This document shows positions 11,101 to 21,560 of a stretch of 64,000 nucleotides of DNA, piece by piece. A program made the position numbers and the translations under genes. Under the pieces are notes generated by a model. That model was not told the origin of the DNA. It was given only the letters and a program-made list of their open reading frames with translations, and ran no database searches. Each line of letters begins with the position of its first letter. The stretch's first letter is position 1. Source of the stretch: Ryuthela nishihirai (taxonomy: Eukaryota; Arthropoda; Arachnida; Araneae; Heptathelidae); contig JAWZYU010000751.1 in the NCBI GenBank assembly GCA_038380435.1, positions 1-64,000 on the forward strand, in the 5' to 3' direction.

Positions 11101-11542
11101 AAAAAATATTCCTTAAAGTGAAAATTTTCTACAGTCCGACGTATTGAAATTCTATTCAGACTTCCTCGGATAACGCGAAATTTATAGTGAATCGAGAAAC
11201 GTAATCCCAAACACCCTTTGATAAATTTTGAACAGCTTCAAATTTCTTGTTAATTAGTTAATAGCGGCTGTAAAGAAGATTAATGTGTACCTGTGAAGAA
11301 GATTAATGTGTACCTGTGAAGAAGATTAATAATTTTGTCTGCTGATTATGACGATAATTTTCTGCCCCTCATTTAGATTGTTGACTTTTGTTAATCGGGA
11401 ATAGCATTCATAATGAAGAATTGAATGGGCTCAAACCTCAGTTCTGTTATCAATATGGCAAGGTCTCATTCAATCTTTGTTTTGATCTTCACTCTGAAAA
11501 TACGGTGTTTGCTGTGAATAGCATTAGAACAAGTTAATGTCT
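11101..11542. other. AT-rich spacer with short triple repeat
   Basis: No gene. A GAAGATTAATGTGTACCTGT unit occurs in tandem at about 11275-11330 (two full copies and a partial third). Confidence 0.5.
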
Positions 11543-11950
11543 CATCAATATATATGGGGTGAGGGTGGCTCAGTCGGTAGGGCGCCAGGCTCGTAATCTG
11601 TAGTTCCCAGGTTCGAGTCCCAGCTGGGTCAGCGTTGAGATTTATCTCCGCAAAATTCCCCGCCCTGCCCGCGGTCAGTAGGGGACACCGATGGGCTTGG
11701 AAAGGCAGCCGTCCGTCGGATGGGACGTTAAGCCGTGGCCCCCGGGTGCGGGAGAGCCATACCCTGTGCACGTTAAAGAACACGCTGGATGCCCTTGACG
11801 GGGGGCTACCTTCTGTTTCTCAACAGCTGTTCCAGTGGGTCCCCTCCCCAACCTTCTCTGAGCCTTCGGGGTCCATGTGACCTGGCCATTTAGCCCATGG
11901 TGTGCAAAAAAGTGCCGCTCAGAGGTAAAACAACCCAACCCATCAATATA
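11543..11950 (+). mobile_element. SINE, full length, with TSD
   Basis: Full-length plus-strand copy (11553-11940). The direct repeat CATCAATATA (11543-11552 and 11941-11950) is the TSD. Head and B box are intact; the A box carries a GGGCG variant. Confidence 0.92.
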
Positions 11951-13010
11951 CTGTTAACACGAAATTCTGATAAATAAAATGAAAATATTTACACTAGTCC
12001 CTTGACTTTCGTATTAATGTATTTTTCTTACTTCGTGTTAACCGTTTTCCAGTGTGTTTATTTGTCCACAGACGAGTCGGTTGACTCTTATGGATATTTG
12101 ACCATAGATGCAAATGTATAACAAATTAATGAATAAATTATGTTAATACTTTTAAAGCGTCAGTGTGTGAATAATTGAACAAATGTTGCTGATCGAAGTA
12201 TATTGCTTTTGGGATATTTTCTTTTTTTTTTTTTCGCACTTGAAAAAAAAGAACTGGAATGTTTTTAGTGATCTCTAGAAATATCTCCCAGCTGTTATGC
12301 AACCGCTAAAGAGTAAAATGCATCTTCAAAAAGAAAAAAAAAATGAGGAGCTTAGCCGTGATTAACTTCAAACGAATAAACGTCACTTTGATATAAGTTT
12401 AAAAACGTCTCCAGCTCACCAGGTTGACATAATTTCCTTCGGGCACAAATAAAGCCTCGTGCTCAATTCGGCAGAAACTTTCCACCGAATGCGTTTCAAG
12501 AAATGAAAAAGAAGAAAGAAGAACGGAAAAAAAAAGTAATTCTTGTGCGCATGTGTTTGTTTCTTCTTTTTTTTTACATTCGTGTCCCAACGTGACTTGC
12601 GAATTTTACCACAGTTAGTAAAGTTTGAAGAGGTTCGTTTGAGTAGGAGCAGTCGTGCTGGCGCGCGGAGGCAACGTGTTTTGCATGCAAAATGAAATCC
12701 AAGAGAACGAAGGTTGGTGGAGGGAGGAATAGTGTAATGCGTGGCTCGAGGGGAAACGATGTCTAAAAAAAGCCGGACCAGCTGTGTTTACATTAGAAGA
12801 TGAATTCTGCATCTTCATGGAGACTGTATCATTCAAATTTTCACAGTAGGTAGGAGGTTTGTTTCTAAAATAAAACGCGAAATAAATAGAAATATTGAGA
12901 CGGTTCTGTTCAGGTGAAATTTTTCTCACAGTTTTCTTTTTTGGCCATGGACCAGAAAATGTTAACCATGTCGATGTTGGGTCTTGCTTCCAACTTAAAT
13001 ATATTAACAG
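11951..13010. other. AT-rich DNA, no gene
   Basis: About 1.06 kb with poly-A and poly-T tracts. Minus-strand frames of 63 and 104 codons near 12400-12930 show no recognisable motif and are not called. Confidence 0.45.
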
Positions 13011-13570
13011 TTGTCAGGCTTACAACCAAAATGTGACGTTGGTAACTAAAGCTTACAACAAAATTGAAACATTGGTACGTAAGTGTAAGGCTTTCAGCCA
13101 AAATGAGGCATTGATAACTGTAAGGCTTAGAAACAAAATGTGTCGTGATTACTGTAAGGCTTACAAACAAAATGTGTCGTGATTACTGTAAGGCTTACAA
13201 ACAAAATGTGTCTTTGGTTACTGTAAGGCCTACAACCAAAATGTGACGTTCGAATTGTAAGGCTTACAAACAAAATGTGACGTTGGAACTTCCAGGCTTA
13301 CAAACAAAATGTGTCGTGATTACTGTAAGGCTTACAAACAAAATGTGTCTTTGGTTACTGTAAGGCCTAGAACCAAAATGTGACGTTGGAACATCCAGGC
13401 TTACAAACAAAATGTGTCGTGATTACTGTAAGGCTTACGAACAAAATGTGTCTTTGGTTACTGTAAGGCCTACAACCAAAATGTGACGTTGGAATTGTAA
13501 GGCTTACAAACAAAATGTGACGTTGGAATTGTAAGGCTTACAACTAAAACGTGACGTTAGTAACTGTAAG
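13011..13570. repeat. 34-bp minisatellite, unrelated to that at 7.2 kb
   Basis: About 16 imperfect copies of a 34-bp unit with the cores GTAAGGCTTACAAACAAAAT and GTGTCGTGATTACT. Variants GTGACGTTGGAATT and GTGTCTTTGGTTACT alternate, giving blocks of two to three units. The repeat fades into weakly similar sequence as far as about 14040. Confidence 0.9.
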
Positions 13571-14165
13571 GCCTGCAACATGGATGATGTTGATACAGAT
13601 TCAACTTACAATCTGAATATGTTTTTGATATCCTTTCCCGCTTATAACTGAAAAAAGTAATAATTATAAATGATGTTTGTAGATCTCACGCTCATAGCCA
13701 TATATAACATTAATAATTGTAAGGCTTTTAATCCAAAGGATTTTGCCAGCGATCCGCTTATACTCTAAACATGATATTAATAGAAATACAACTTGCAATT
13801 TAAATATAACGCTGATAGCAGTCAGACTTACAAAATATGATGAAGTAGTTCTAAAGCTTACAGCCTAAATGATGAGTTTGAATGGTCCATCACACCATTT
13901 AAATATGACGATAGTTTTCCTGCTCACAATTTAAATCATGATTAAAATTCAACTTATTGCTTAAACTTAATGATATGATAGTAGTCTGCCTTAAAATCTA
14001 ACATGATATAGATATAATAATATGTCTTAAAGTTTGTTAACAGCATATTTGGCTGTAAACCTAATTAATCTTAATGATAGGCGTCGACAGTGATAAGGGG
14101 GGGGGGGGCAAAAAGTTAACAGTGTTGAATAGAATTATTATTAATCGTAATATCGTCGTCATTTT
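13571..14165. repeat. Degenerate continuation of the 13-kb minisatellite
   Basis: Scattered words such as AAGGCTTTTAATC, GACTTACAA and GCTTACAGCCTAAAT recur at roughly 34-bp spacing, consistent with an eroded array edge. A G-run lies at about 14097-14108. No gene. Confidence 0.5.
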
Positions 14166-14559
14166 CCTTACTTTTACATTGGGTTGGGTTGTTTTACCCC
14201 TGAGCGGCACTTTTTTGTACAGCACGGGCCAAATGGCCAGGTCACAAGGACCCCGAAGGCTCAGAGAAGGTTGGGGGAGGGGACCCACTGGAACAGCTGT
14301 TTGGAGACAGATGGTAGCCCCCGTCAAGGCCATCCGGCGTGTTCTTTAACGTGCACAGGGTATGGCTCTCCCGCACACGGGGCCACGGCTTAACGTCCCA
14401 TCCGACGGACAGCGGCCTTTCCAAGCCCATCGGTGTCCCCTACTGACCGTGGGCAAGGCGGGGAATTTTGCGGAGATAAATCTCAACGCTGACCCAGCTG
14501 GGACTCGAACCTTGGAACTACAGATTACGAACCTGGCGCGCTACCGCCTTACTTTTACA
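14166..14559 (-). mobile_element. SINE, 5'-truncated by ~20 bp, with TSD
   Basis: Minus-strand copy (14179-14546) missing the first bases of the tRNA-like head; it stops within the A-box region (GCGCTACCG). A perfect 13-bp TSD CCTTACTTTTACA (14166-14178 and 14547-14559) shows that the truncation arose at insertion. Confidence 0.9.
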
Positions 14560-14964
14560 ACTTTGGAATATTATCCATATATATATATATTCATTCATAC
14601 ATATAATAAATATTATTCAACATATTTTTTCAGGAAGTGAAGAAACTTGAATGTTCAAAGCATGTCGGGTTAACAACTTCAATGTAATTTTAAAAACTCA
14701 TTCTATGTATGATAATTGCTCTTATTCTAATGCGAATAACAAGCAGTGATTATGGAGAATTTAAATCGGATGATAATAGTTGTCAATGTTAGCAATCTTA
14801 AGGTGGGTTTTGTAATCTGAAAAAGCCATTTATATTAAATTCTGTTTAAAAATCACATGCAATGCTTACAACTTCAGTGGCATAGCATATCAACTTGAGA
14901 GACTACGAGATTGTGCAGTCGACAGTTCTGAGACTGGAGAGCTTTAGTCTAACTCCTCTCTCGT
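14560..14964. other. AT-rich spacer with AT microsatellite
   Basis: A short (AT)n tract lies at about 14576-14590. The rest is AT-rich with no gene. Confidence 0.45.
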
Positions 14965-15353
14965 TCACTGATGGGGGGGGGGCTCAGTCGGTAGCGCGCC
15001 AGGCTCGTAATCTGTAGTCCCAGCTGGGTCAGCGTTGAGATTTATCTCCGCAAAATTCCCAGTCCTGCCCACGGTCAGTAGGGGACACCGATGGGCTTGG
15101 AAAGGCCGCCGTCCGTCGGATGGGACGTTAAGCCGTGGCCTCGTGTGCGGGAGAGCCATACCCTGTGCACGTTAAAGAACACGCTGGATGGCCTTGACGG
15201 GAGGCTACCATCTGTCTCCCAACAGCTGTTCCAGTGGGTCCCCTCCCCCAACCTTCTCTGAGCCTTCGGGGTCCATGTGACCTGGCCATTTAGCCCATGG
15301 TGTGCAAAAAAGTGGCGCTCAGAGGTAAAACAACCCAAGCTCACTGATGGGGG
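14965..15353 (+). mobile_element. SINE lacking its B box, with TSD
   Basis: Plus-strand copy (about 14977-15340) with TSD TCACTGATGGGGG (14965 on the left, 15341 on the right). The head lacks 14 bp including GGTTCGAG: the sequence jumps from CTGTAG to TCCCAGCTGGG between two TCCCAG repeats. Loss of the B box should abolish the internal pol III promoter. Confidence 0.9.
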
Positions 15354-15501
15354 TTCTCTTTATCTGAGGATCACCAAGCAGATAACATTACACTGAAACT
15401 TTTTCGCTGAGATTACAATTCTAGTCATTTGTTATAGCCGACGAATTTTTTTTTAACCGGAGGTTCTTATTTCTCCTGAAAATGAATACAGTATTAAGTG
15501 A

Positions 15502-15737
15502 ATTTAGCTCGATGAAATAATTATTTGAGGAAAAAATTATCGCGGACGATGCGGGACTCGAATCGGAGACTCTTCAGATACATGCCGGAGCGTTCTGCCA
15601 GCTAAACCAACCATCGGTATCTGGAGAGTCGCGAGTTCGAATTCCGCACTGTCGGCGATTATTTTTGTCAAATAATTTTTTATTGAAATACATCTACAGG
15701 TAATCTATATATTTACTATGGATTGATTTAGCTCGAT
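15502..15737 (-). mobile_element. Foldback element made of an inverted tRNA-like sequence, with 12-bp TSD
   Basis: Two imperfect arms of ~75 bp (about 15510-15580 and 15627-15705) are inverted copies of each other. A ~45-bp centre separates them. Each arm carries a B-box-like motif: CGAGTTCGAATTCCGC on the plus strand at about 15631 and GATTCGAGTCCCGC on the minus strand near 15550-15563. The centre, read on the minus strand, contains an A-box-like GGTTTAGCTGGCAGAACG. The element (15514-15725) is flanked by the direct repeat ATTTAGCTCGAT (15502-15513 and 15726-15737). I infer a tRNA-derived SINE whose 3' half was copied back as an inverted repeat. It could also be a MITE that captured a tRNA fragment. 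Confidence 0.7.
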
Positions 15738-15830
15738 CATTTTTATTTGGTGAGATAAGTCTTGACACTTCATATCTTGGGCTGCTTTCGCCAAACAATC
15801 ATCCTTCAGACTTGCCCAGTTTGTATATTA

Positions 15831-16395
15831 GGTTGGGTTGTTTTACCTCTGATCGGCACTTTTTTGCACACCATGGGCTAAATGGCCAGGTCACATGGAC
15901 CCCGAAGGCTCAGAGAAGGTTGGGGGAGGGGACCTACTGGAACAGCTGTTGGGAGACAGATGGTAGCCTCCCGTCAAGGCCATCCAGCGTGTTCTTTAAT
16001 GTGCACAGGGTATGGCTCTGTTTTACCTCTGAGCGGCACTTTTTTGCACACCATGGGCTAAATGGCCAGGTCACATGGACCCCGAAAGCTCAGAGAAGGT
16101 TGGGGGAGGGGACCCATTGGAACAGCTGTTGGGAGACAGATGGTAGCCTCCAGTCAAGGCCATCCAGCGTGTTCTTTAACGTGCACAGGATATGGCTCTC
16201 CCGCACGCGTGGCCACAGTTTAACGTCCCATCCGAAGGACGACGGCCTTTCCAAGCCCATCGGTGTCCCCTACTGACCGTGGGCAGGGCGGGGAATTTTG
16301 CGGAGATAAATCTCAACGCTGACCCACCTGGGACTCGAACCTGGGAACTACAGATTACGAGCCTGGCGCGCTACCGACTGAGCCACCACCGCCCC
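15831..16395 (-). mobile_element. SINE with extra 3' module, atypical junction
   Basis: An extra 3' module (15831-16020) precedes a full SINE (16021-16395, head at right). Here the break falls in GGGTATGGCTCTG / TTTTACCTCTGAG. The extra module is ~20 bp longer and the full copy has lost its AACCC tail, unlike the usual GTTAAAG junction. No TSD found. Confidence 0.88.
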
Positions 16396-16545
16396 ACCGT
16401 ACGAGTAAATATGCCATTTATCACTTTGGTAGTGGTTGGTGATTTTTTATGTTCTTTCTTCTTACTTCTCTTTCTTTAAATTTGTTGAATATTATTGCTC
16501 GTTTGCTTTTCTCTTTTTCGTCATCTTATTGTCCTGTTGGTTTGG

Positions 16546-17778
16546 TTATCTATTTCTAGATCTTTTTTCTGATATATCCGATTCGCTTTCCATTTCTTCT
16601 TTTTCTTTAGGTGTGGATGCTGAATTTGATGTGCATTCCTCCATCCAACGATCTTCCGTTTCACTGTTATCTTTTTCATTTCTTCTGGTATTACGAGGGT
16701 TAAGAGTTGCATCGCTCGTATTTTCTTGATTTTTTCATCTTTTTCTTCGTCCTTATTATCTTTTTCTGTTCTGTCTTTCTGTGCTTCGTCTGTTGTTTCT
16801 TCAATGCTTCCTCTATCACTTCGGCGAATTATTTTGCTTCTGTTTTTTATTTAGTTCTCCTCGTGGGCATATAGCTGCGAAGTGATCTTGTTGTCTGCAT
16901 CGACGACGGCAAACTCTAATGACTCCTCGGTATTCAGTTGTTTCTGTGAAAGTTCCGATTCTAATAAAAATTGGGATATCTTCTTTCATTTTTACAATTC
17001 GCGATCCGTTTTTTATGTTGGCCAAATCCTCTTCTGTTTGTACTTTATAGGTAATGGATAGAATTTCTCCGTATAGTTTACGAATTTGGCAATTTAGGAA
17101 TATTTGATATAGAAAGGCAGTTTGGAGACAATAATAATTTTGGTAGGTCTTCCCACTTGCGATATCTCTACGTTTTGGGCGTTTATATTTGCACCTGCTT
17201 CCTTCCAGGCTTTTTCAGAAGTATAATCGTAAGGGACTTGTGGATTTTTTGGGGTTGGGTTGTTGTTTGGGTTGGGTTGTTTTACCTCTGAGCGGCACTT
17301 TTTTGCACACCGTGGGCTAAATGGCCAGGTCACATGGACCCCGAAGGCTCAGAGAAGGTTGGGGGAGGGGACCCACTGGAACAGCTGTTGGGAGACAGAT
17401 GGTAGCCTCCCGTCAAGGCCATCCAGCGTGTTCTTTAACGTGCACAGGGTATGGCTCTCCCGCACACGGGGCCACGGCTTAACGTCCCATCCGACGGAGG
17501 GCGGCCTTTCCAAGCCCATCGGTGTCCCCTACTGACCGTGGGCAGGGCGGGTAATTTTGCGGAGATAAATCTCAACGCTGATCCAGCTGGGAATCGAACC
17601 TAGGAACTACATATTACGAGCCTGGCGCGCTACCGACTGAGCCACCCCCGCCCCAATTTTTTGGGGCAATTTCCACATAGTTTCTATCACAGATGATGAA
17701 GATTTGCTCCATGAGGTCGGTAAAACTGATTTCAGCATGAAAAATGCGGAAAATGCGATGCATTTCAACGTCTTCCAT
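16546..17778 (-). pseudogene. Decayed gag-like (LINE ORF1-type) gene interrupted by a SINE
   Basis: Reading the minus strand from an ATG at 17778, a frame starts MEDVEMHRIFRIFH and runs to NYVEIAPKN. There it is cut by the SINE at 17255-17655 and resumes as PQVPYDYTSEKAWKEAG to about 17095. It then shifts frame twice, passing RGVIRVCRRRC and HFAAICP near 16870-16900, an acidic/basic low-complexity region, and a TAA at 16546-16548. C-RRR-C-RQQD-H-FAAI-C resembles a CCHC zinc knuckle (normally CX2CX4HX4C) with one extra residue in the first gap. Nucleic-acid-binding gag proteins of non-LTR retrotransposons carry such knuckles. No endonuclease or RT frame is adjacent. The assignment to a LINE rather than an LTR gag is inference. 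Confidence 0.65.
17244..17666 (-). mobile_element. SINE inserted in the gag-like pseudogene, with TSD
   Basis: Minus-strand full-length copy (17255-17655) with TSD ATTTTTTGGGG at 17244-17254 and 17656-17666. Its tail is extended with GGTTGGGTTGTTGTTTGGG. Removing it and one TSD restores the continuity APKN-PQVPY of the host pseudogene, an independent check of the boundaries. Confidence 0.93.
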
Positions 17779-17930
17779 ATTAATGCTAATCTAAAGTTCT
17801 TAAAAGAACTATTTTGACTATCTCTTTAGATACTTCAAGAATACCTAATCTGAGAGTAAGATGCTCCTTCCACCAAATCTTTATGATTCCCAAATACTTT
17901 CTTGTCTTCTCAGCCACCAAGCCTTCCTTG

Positions 17931-18344
17931 ACACTGTACTGGTGGGGCGGGGGTGGCTCAGTCGGTAGCGTGCCAGGCTCGTAATCTGTAATTCACAGGT
18001 TCGAGTCCCAGCTGGGTCAGCGTTGAGATTTATCTCCGCAAAATTTCCCCGCCCTGCCCACGGTCAGTAGGGGAACCGATGGGCTTGAAAAGGCCGCCGT
18101 CCGTCGGATGGGACGTTAAGCCGTGGCCCCGTGTGCGGGAGAGCCATACCCTGTGCACGTTAAAGAACACGCTGGATGGCTTTGACAGGAGGCTACCATC
18201 TGTCTCCCAACAGCTGTTCCAGTGGGTTCCCTCCCCCAACGTTCTCTGAGCCTTTGGGGTCCTTGTGGCCTGGCCATTTAGCCCATTCTGTGCAAAAAAG
18301 TGCAGCTCAGAAGTAAAACAATCCAATCCAAACACTCTACTGGT
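17931..18344 (+). mobile_element. SINE with AATCC-type tail, with TSD
   Basis: Plus-strand full-length copy (17944-18331) ending AACAATCCAATCCA rather than AACCC. The TSD is ACACTGTACTGGT on the left (17931-17943) and ACACTCTACTGGT on the right (18332-18344), one mismatch. Confidence 0.9.
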
Positions 18345-18554
18345 TCAGTCCGGTATTGGCAAAAGATCCAAATTTTAAACATAACCATTCTTCAGTATTG
18401 CAAAGGGGTTACCCACAACACTAATGAAATCATGATTGAAAAGTCAGAACAATAATACATTTCATTATCTAAATGTTTATTGATAAAAGCACAATTTTAA
18501 GAATATATTAATATTAATCTGATAGGTTTTTTATAGCTAAAACACCCAAGACCT

Positions 18555-18944
18555 GGTTGGGTTGGGTTGTTTTACCTCTGAGCGGCACTTTTTTGCACAC
18601 CATGGGCTAAATGGCCAGATCACATGGACCCCGAAGGCTCAGAGAAGGTTGGGGGAGGGGACCCACTGGAACAGCTGTTGGGAGACAGATGGTAGCCTCC
18701 CGTCAAGGCCATCCAGCGTGTTCTTTAACGTGCGCGGGATATGGCTCTCCCGCACACGGAGCCACGGCTTAACGTCCCATCCGACGGACGACGGCCTTTA
18801 CCAAGCCCATCGGTGTCCCCTACTGACCGTGGGCAGGGTGGGGAATTTTGCGGAGATAAATCTCAACGCTGACCCAGCTGGGACTCGAACCTGGAAACTT
18901 CAGATTACGAGCTTGGCGCGCTACCGACTGAGCCACCCCCGCCC
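18555..18944 (-). mobile_element. SINE, full length, minus strand
   Basis: Full-length copy with an extended tail (GGTTGGGTTGGGTTG on the plus strand) and intact head at 18944. No convincing TSD. Confidence 0.9.
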
Positions 18945-19263
18945 ACCTAACAGAGTGAACAAGAAATTTGGAAATGCCATGCCTCCTCATGAGAATATTA
19001 ATAACCGAGAGGCGAAACGTTATTCTATATTACACATATTCTGCAAGAAAAATTATAAAGAGATGGAAATGGTTTTCCTGCTGTCGATCCATTCATTCCT
19101 TCTCCCATCATCATAATTTTTTTTTTACTAGATCTGGGTCTGTCTATGCCCGACAAAGAACATGCTGGTCTTGATTTTGTCTGTCTCATAAAAGATAGCC
19201 GATGGAACCTTTCCCCATACCCAGCTTCAGCCCTTAGAGTATTTGTCACCTTCGCTAATTGTG
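18945..19263. other. Unassigned spacer
   Basis: About 320 bp with no supported gene. The sequence up to the TA target site at 19264 shows no repeat I recognise. Confidence 0.4.
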
Positions 19264-19869
19264 TACAGTCGCTCGAAAAAGTATCCGAACCCTATGGTTG
19301 ATTACAGAATTCAGAAAAAATATCTGGCAATGTTTTTTTAGGAATTAGTGATCTGGCAACCTTCGTGTCACGTGATTACAGAATTCAGGAAAAATATCTG
19401 GCAACGATTTTTTTTTAGAAATTAGTGATCTGGCAACCTTCGTGTCACGTGACACGAAGGTTGCCAGATCACTAATTTCTAAAAAAAATCGTCGCCAGAT
19501 ATTTTTTCTGAATTCTGTAATCAACCATAGTGTTCGGATATTTTTAATATATATAATGCGTATGAATATATAATGCAATGAATATGGAGCGTGTGCAGTT
19601 ACCGTTCACAGCAAACTGGAGCGGTTGCGGTTAATGTTCACAGCACATTGGATCGTGTGAGCTCACAAAGACCTAGATCGTGTGGGCTCACTCACGGAAA
19701 TATTGAGCGTGTACAGTTGCTGTACACGCTCCGGATATTTTTCCTGAATTCTGTAATCACGTGACACGAAGGTTGCCAGATCACTAATTTCTAAAAAAAT
19801 CGTCGCCAGATATTTTTCCTGTATTCTGTAATCAACCATAGTGTTCGGATATTTTTTTGAGCGACTGTA
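19264..19869. mobile_element. Composite palindromic Tc1/mariner-like MITE, TA target site
   Basis: The ends are inverted repeats beginning CAGTCGCTCGAAAAAGTATC (19266 onward) and its complement ending GAGCGACTG (19867). A TA dinucleotide lies on both sides, as in Tc1/mariner elements. Inside is a nearly perfect ~90-bp palindrome (about 19400-19490) centred on GTGTCACGTGACAC. A second cassette carries GAGCGTGTGCAGTTACCG-type repeats (about 19590-19735), and a further copy of the first cassette follows. No transposase remnant is visible. Two different cassettes have been joined inside one pair of termini. Confidence 0.85.
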
Positions 19870-20019
19870 CTAAAAGTTGCGTTCAGAGGAAAAACCACCC
19901 AAACCTGACCTGTAAAGAAATGGGGGGTTTGACTTCAACTCGGGAAAAAACATTTCCTAAACCAAAATTAATTGCCTTTTACACGGTATGGAAACAAATT
20001 GAAGCATCACTATTCCTAT

Positions 20020-20347
20020 GGAGAGGGAGCTGAGAGGTTGCCTCAGTGGGTAATGCTCCAGGCCCGTAATCGGCAGTTCCCAGATTAGAGTCCCAATTAT
20101 GGCATATCATATTCTCTATGAGAAAGGAGACACTAACGGGTTTGAATAGGACCCCATTTGTCGGATGGGACGCTAAGCCGTGGCCCTTTGTTCATGAGAG
20201 CCGTGATCTGCACTGGATGGCTTAACTGTCTCCTAACGGCTGCCCAGTGAGTGCCCAACATTTTTTCACTCTTGGAGTCCTCACAATTTGGCCATTTTTA
20301 GCCCACTGTGTGCATGAAAGTGCAACTCAGAGGTTAAACAACCCGAC
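20020..20347 (+). mobile_element. Ancient SINE of the same family
   Basis: A strongly diverged plus-strand copy. The head reads GGTTGCCTCAGTGGGTAATG (A box) and CCCAGATTAGAGTCCC (B-box region). The body keeps GTCGGATGGGACGCTAAGCC and the tail GGTTAAACAACCCGAC. It shows the lineage had been active long before the recent copies. Confidence 0.75.
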
Positions 20348-20394
20348 TTACTCCTTTGGAAAAACATAAAACAAATCTGGAAGTCAGCTTGCAC

Positions 20395-21560
20395 GGTACA
20401 CATGTGTCGTAACCGGGGGTTCGGATCCTGTCCGACTGTGACAGATATCGTGACCCAAAGAGAAAAGATTCTGTCAGACAATGTCAGATGTGATGACCCA
20501 GTACGAACAGGAGAGAGGAACGATGAAATTATTACTTAATTCAGTTCGGTGAATTAACAGATTCGCGGGTTTTTACGCCCGTGCCACTGTATGCCTCAAC
20601 CTTGCTGCATTGAATGAAGAACAACAATGGTCCATCAATTACTGCACGAGAGTTATATAGGGACGACACAATTTTTATTCACACTATACACAGCCACGTG
20701 CTGGGAATGAACTCCACTCCGTGGGCCTTTGCTGCTTCACACTGTGGTTCTTTCTGAATCCACAAAACTACTATCAAATTCACCGCTCAACTCCGTGAGC
20801 CTTTTCTGCTTTGCTACTGCAAATATTACTAAAACGAGGTGGAGAATTGCACACTCTGCAATTTCTCACTTTACAGACCTTAAAAACTCTGCGAAAGGAT
20901 TTTCCTTTGCCTACACTGTGGCTCCTCCTGAACCACAAGAATAAAAGACAAGATTCTCCAAGAATCTGGATTCCCTCTTGGAATCGCACCCTCACTTCAA
21001 GGGTTACTTTTTGAGAAAGGCGGCGTCGTTTCGACGCGTGTCGCAACGACCTCTTTCGTTCGACAGCTAACGCACAGACTGATTCTTCCAACTCCTTCCC
21101 CTAGCCTTGTGCGCGAACTTTCGCGCCGCGGGCTAGTTAGTTGGGTTGGGTTACCTCTGAGCGTCACTTTTTTGCACACAATGGGCTAAATGGCCAGGTC
21201 ACATGGACCCCGAAGGCTCAGAGAAGGTTGGGTGGGACCCACTGGAATAGCTGTTGGGAGACAGATGGTAGCCTCCCGTCAAGGCCATCCAGCTGTTCTT
21301 TAACGTGCACAGGGTATGGCTCTCCCGCACACGGGGCCACGGCTTAACGTCCCATCCGACGGACGGCGGCCTTTCCAAGTCCATCGGTGTCCCCTACTGA
21401 CCGTGGGCAGGGCGGGGAATTTTGCGGAGATAAATCTCGACGCTGACCCAGCTGGGACTCGAACCTGGGAACTACAGATTACGAGCTGGCGCGCTACCGA
21501 CTGAGCCACCCCGCCCCGGGCTAGTTAGTCATATACGGCATAAATAACTGCTGGCATTGG
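20395..21560 (-). mobile_element. LTR-like segment (minus strand), split by a SINE
   Basis: Read on the minus strand, the segment has features of an LTR. It contains an AATAAA within GTGAATAAAAATTGTG (near 20670). It could end ...CTGTCACA at about 20437, followed by GTCGGACAGGATCCGAACCC. That last sequence is the complement of a tRNA T-arm and 3' stem, as in a primer-binding site. A SINE with its own TSD interrupts it at 21141-21516. I see no matching second LTR, gag or pol, so it would be a solo LTR plus leader. The left boundary near 21535-21560 is uncertain and gypsy-type is only a guess. Confidence 0.4.
21129..21528 (-). mobile_element. SINE, full length, minus strand, with TSD
   Basis: Full-length copy (21141-21516) flanked by a perfect 12-bp TSD CGGGCTAGTTAG (21129-21140 and 21517-21528). 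Small internal deletions have shortened the body by several bases. Confidence 0.93.

Noticed and set aside
12895..13182. 95-codon plus-strand frame
   Set aside because: Its second half is the 34-bp minisatellite; no motif in the remainder.
15812..16276. 154-codon plus-strand frame, and similar ~87-110-codon frames at dozens of sites
   Set aside because: They lie inside SINE copies, read antisense to the SINE, and recur with each insertion. No independent gene structure.
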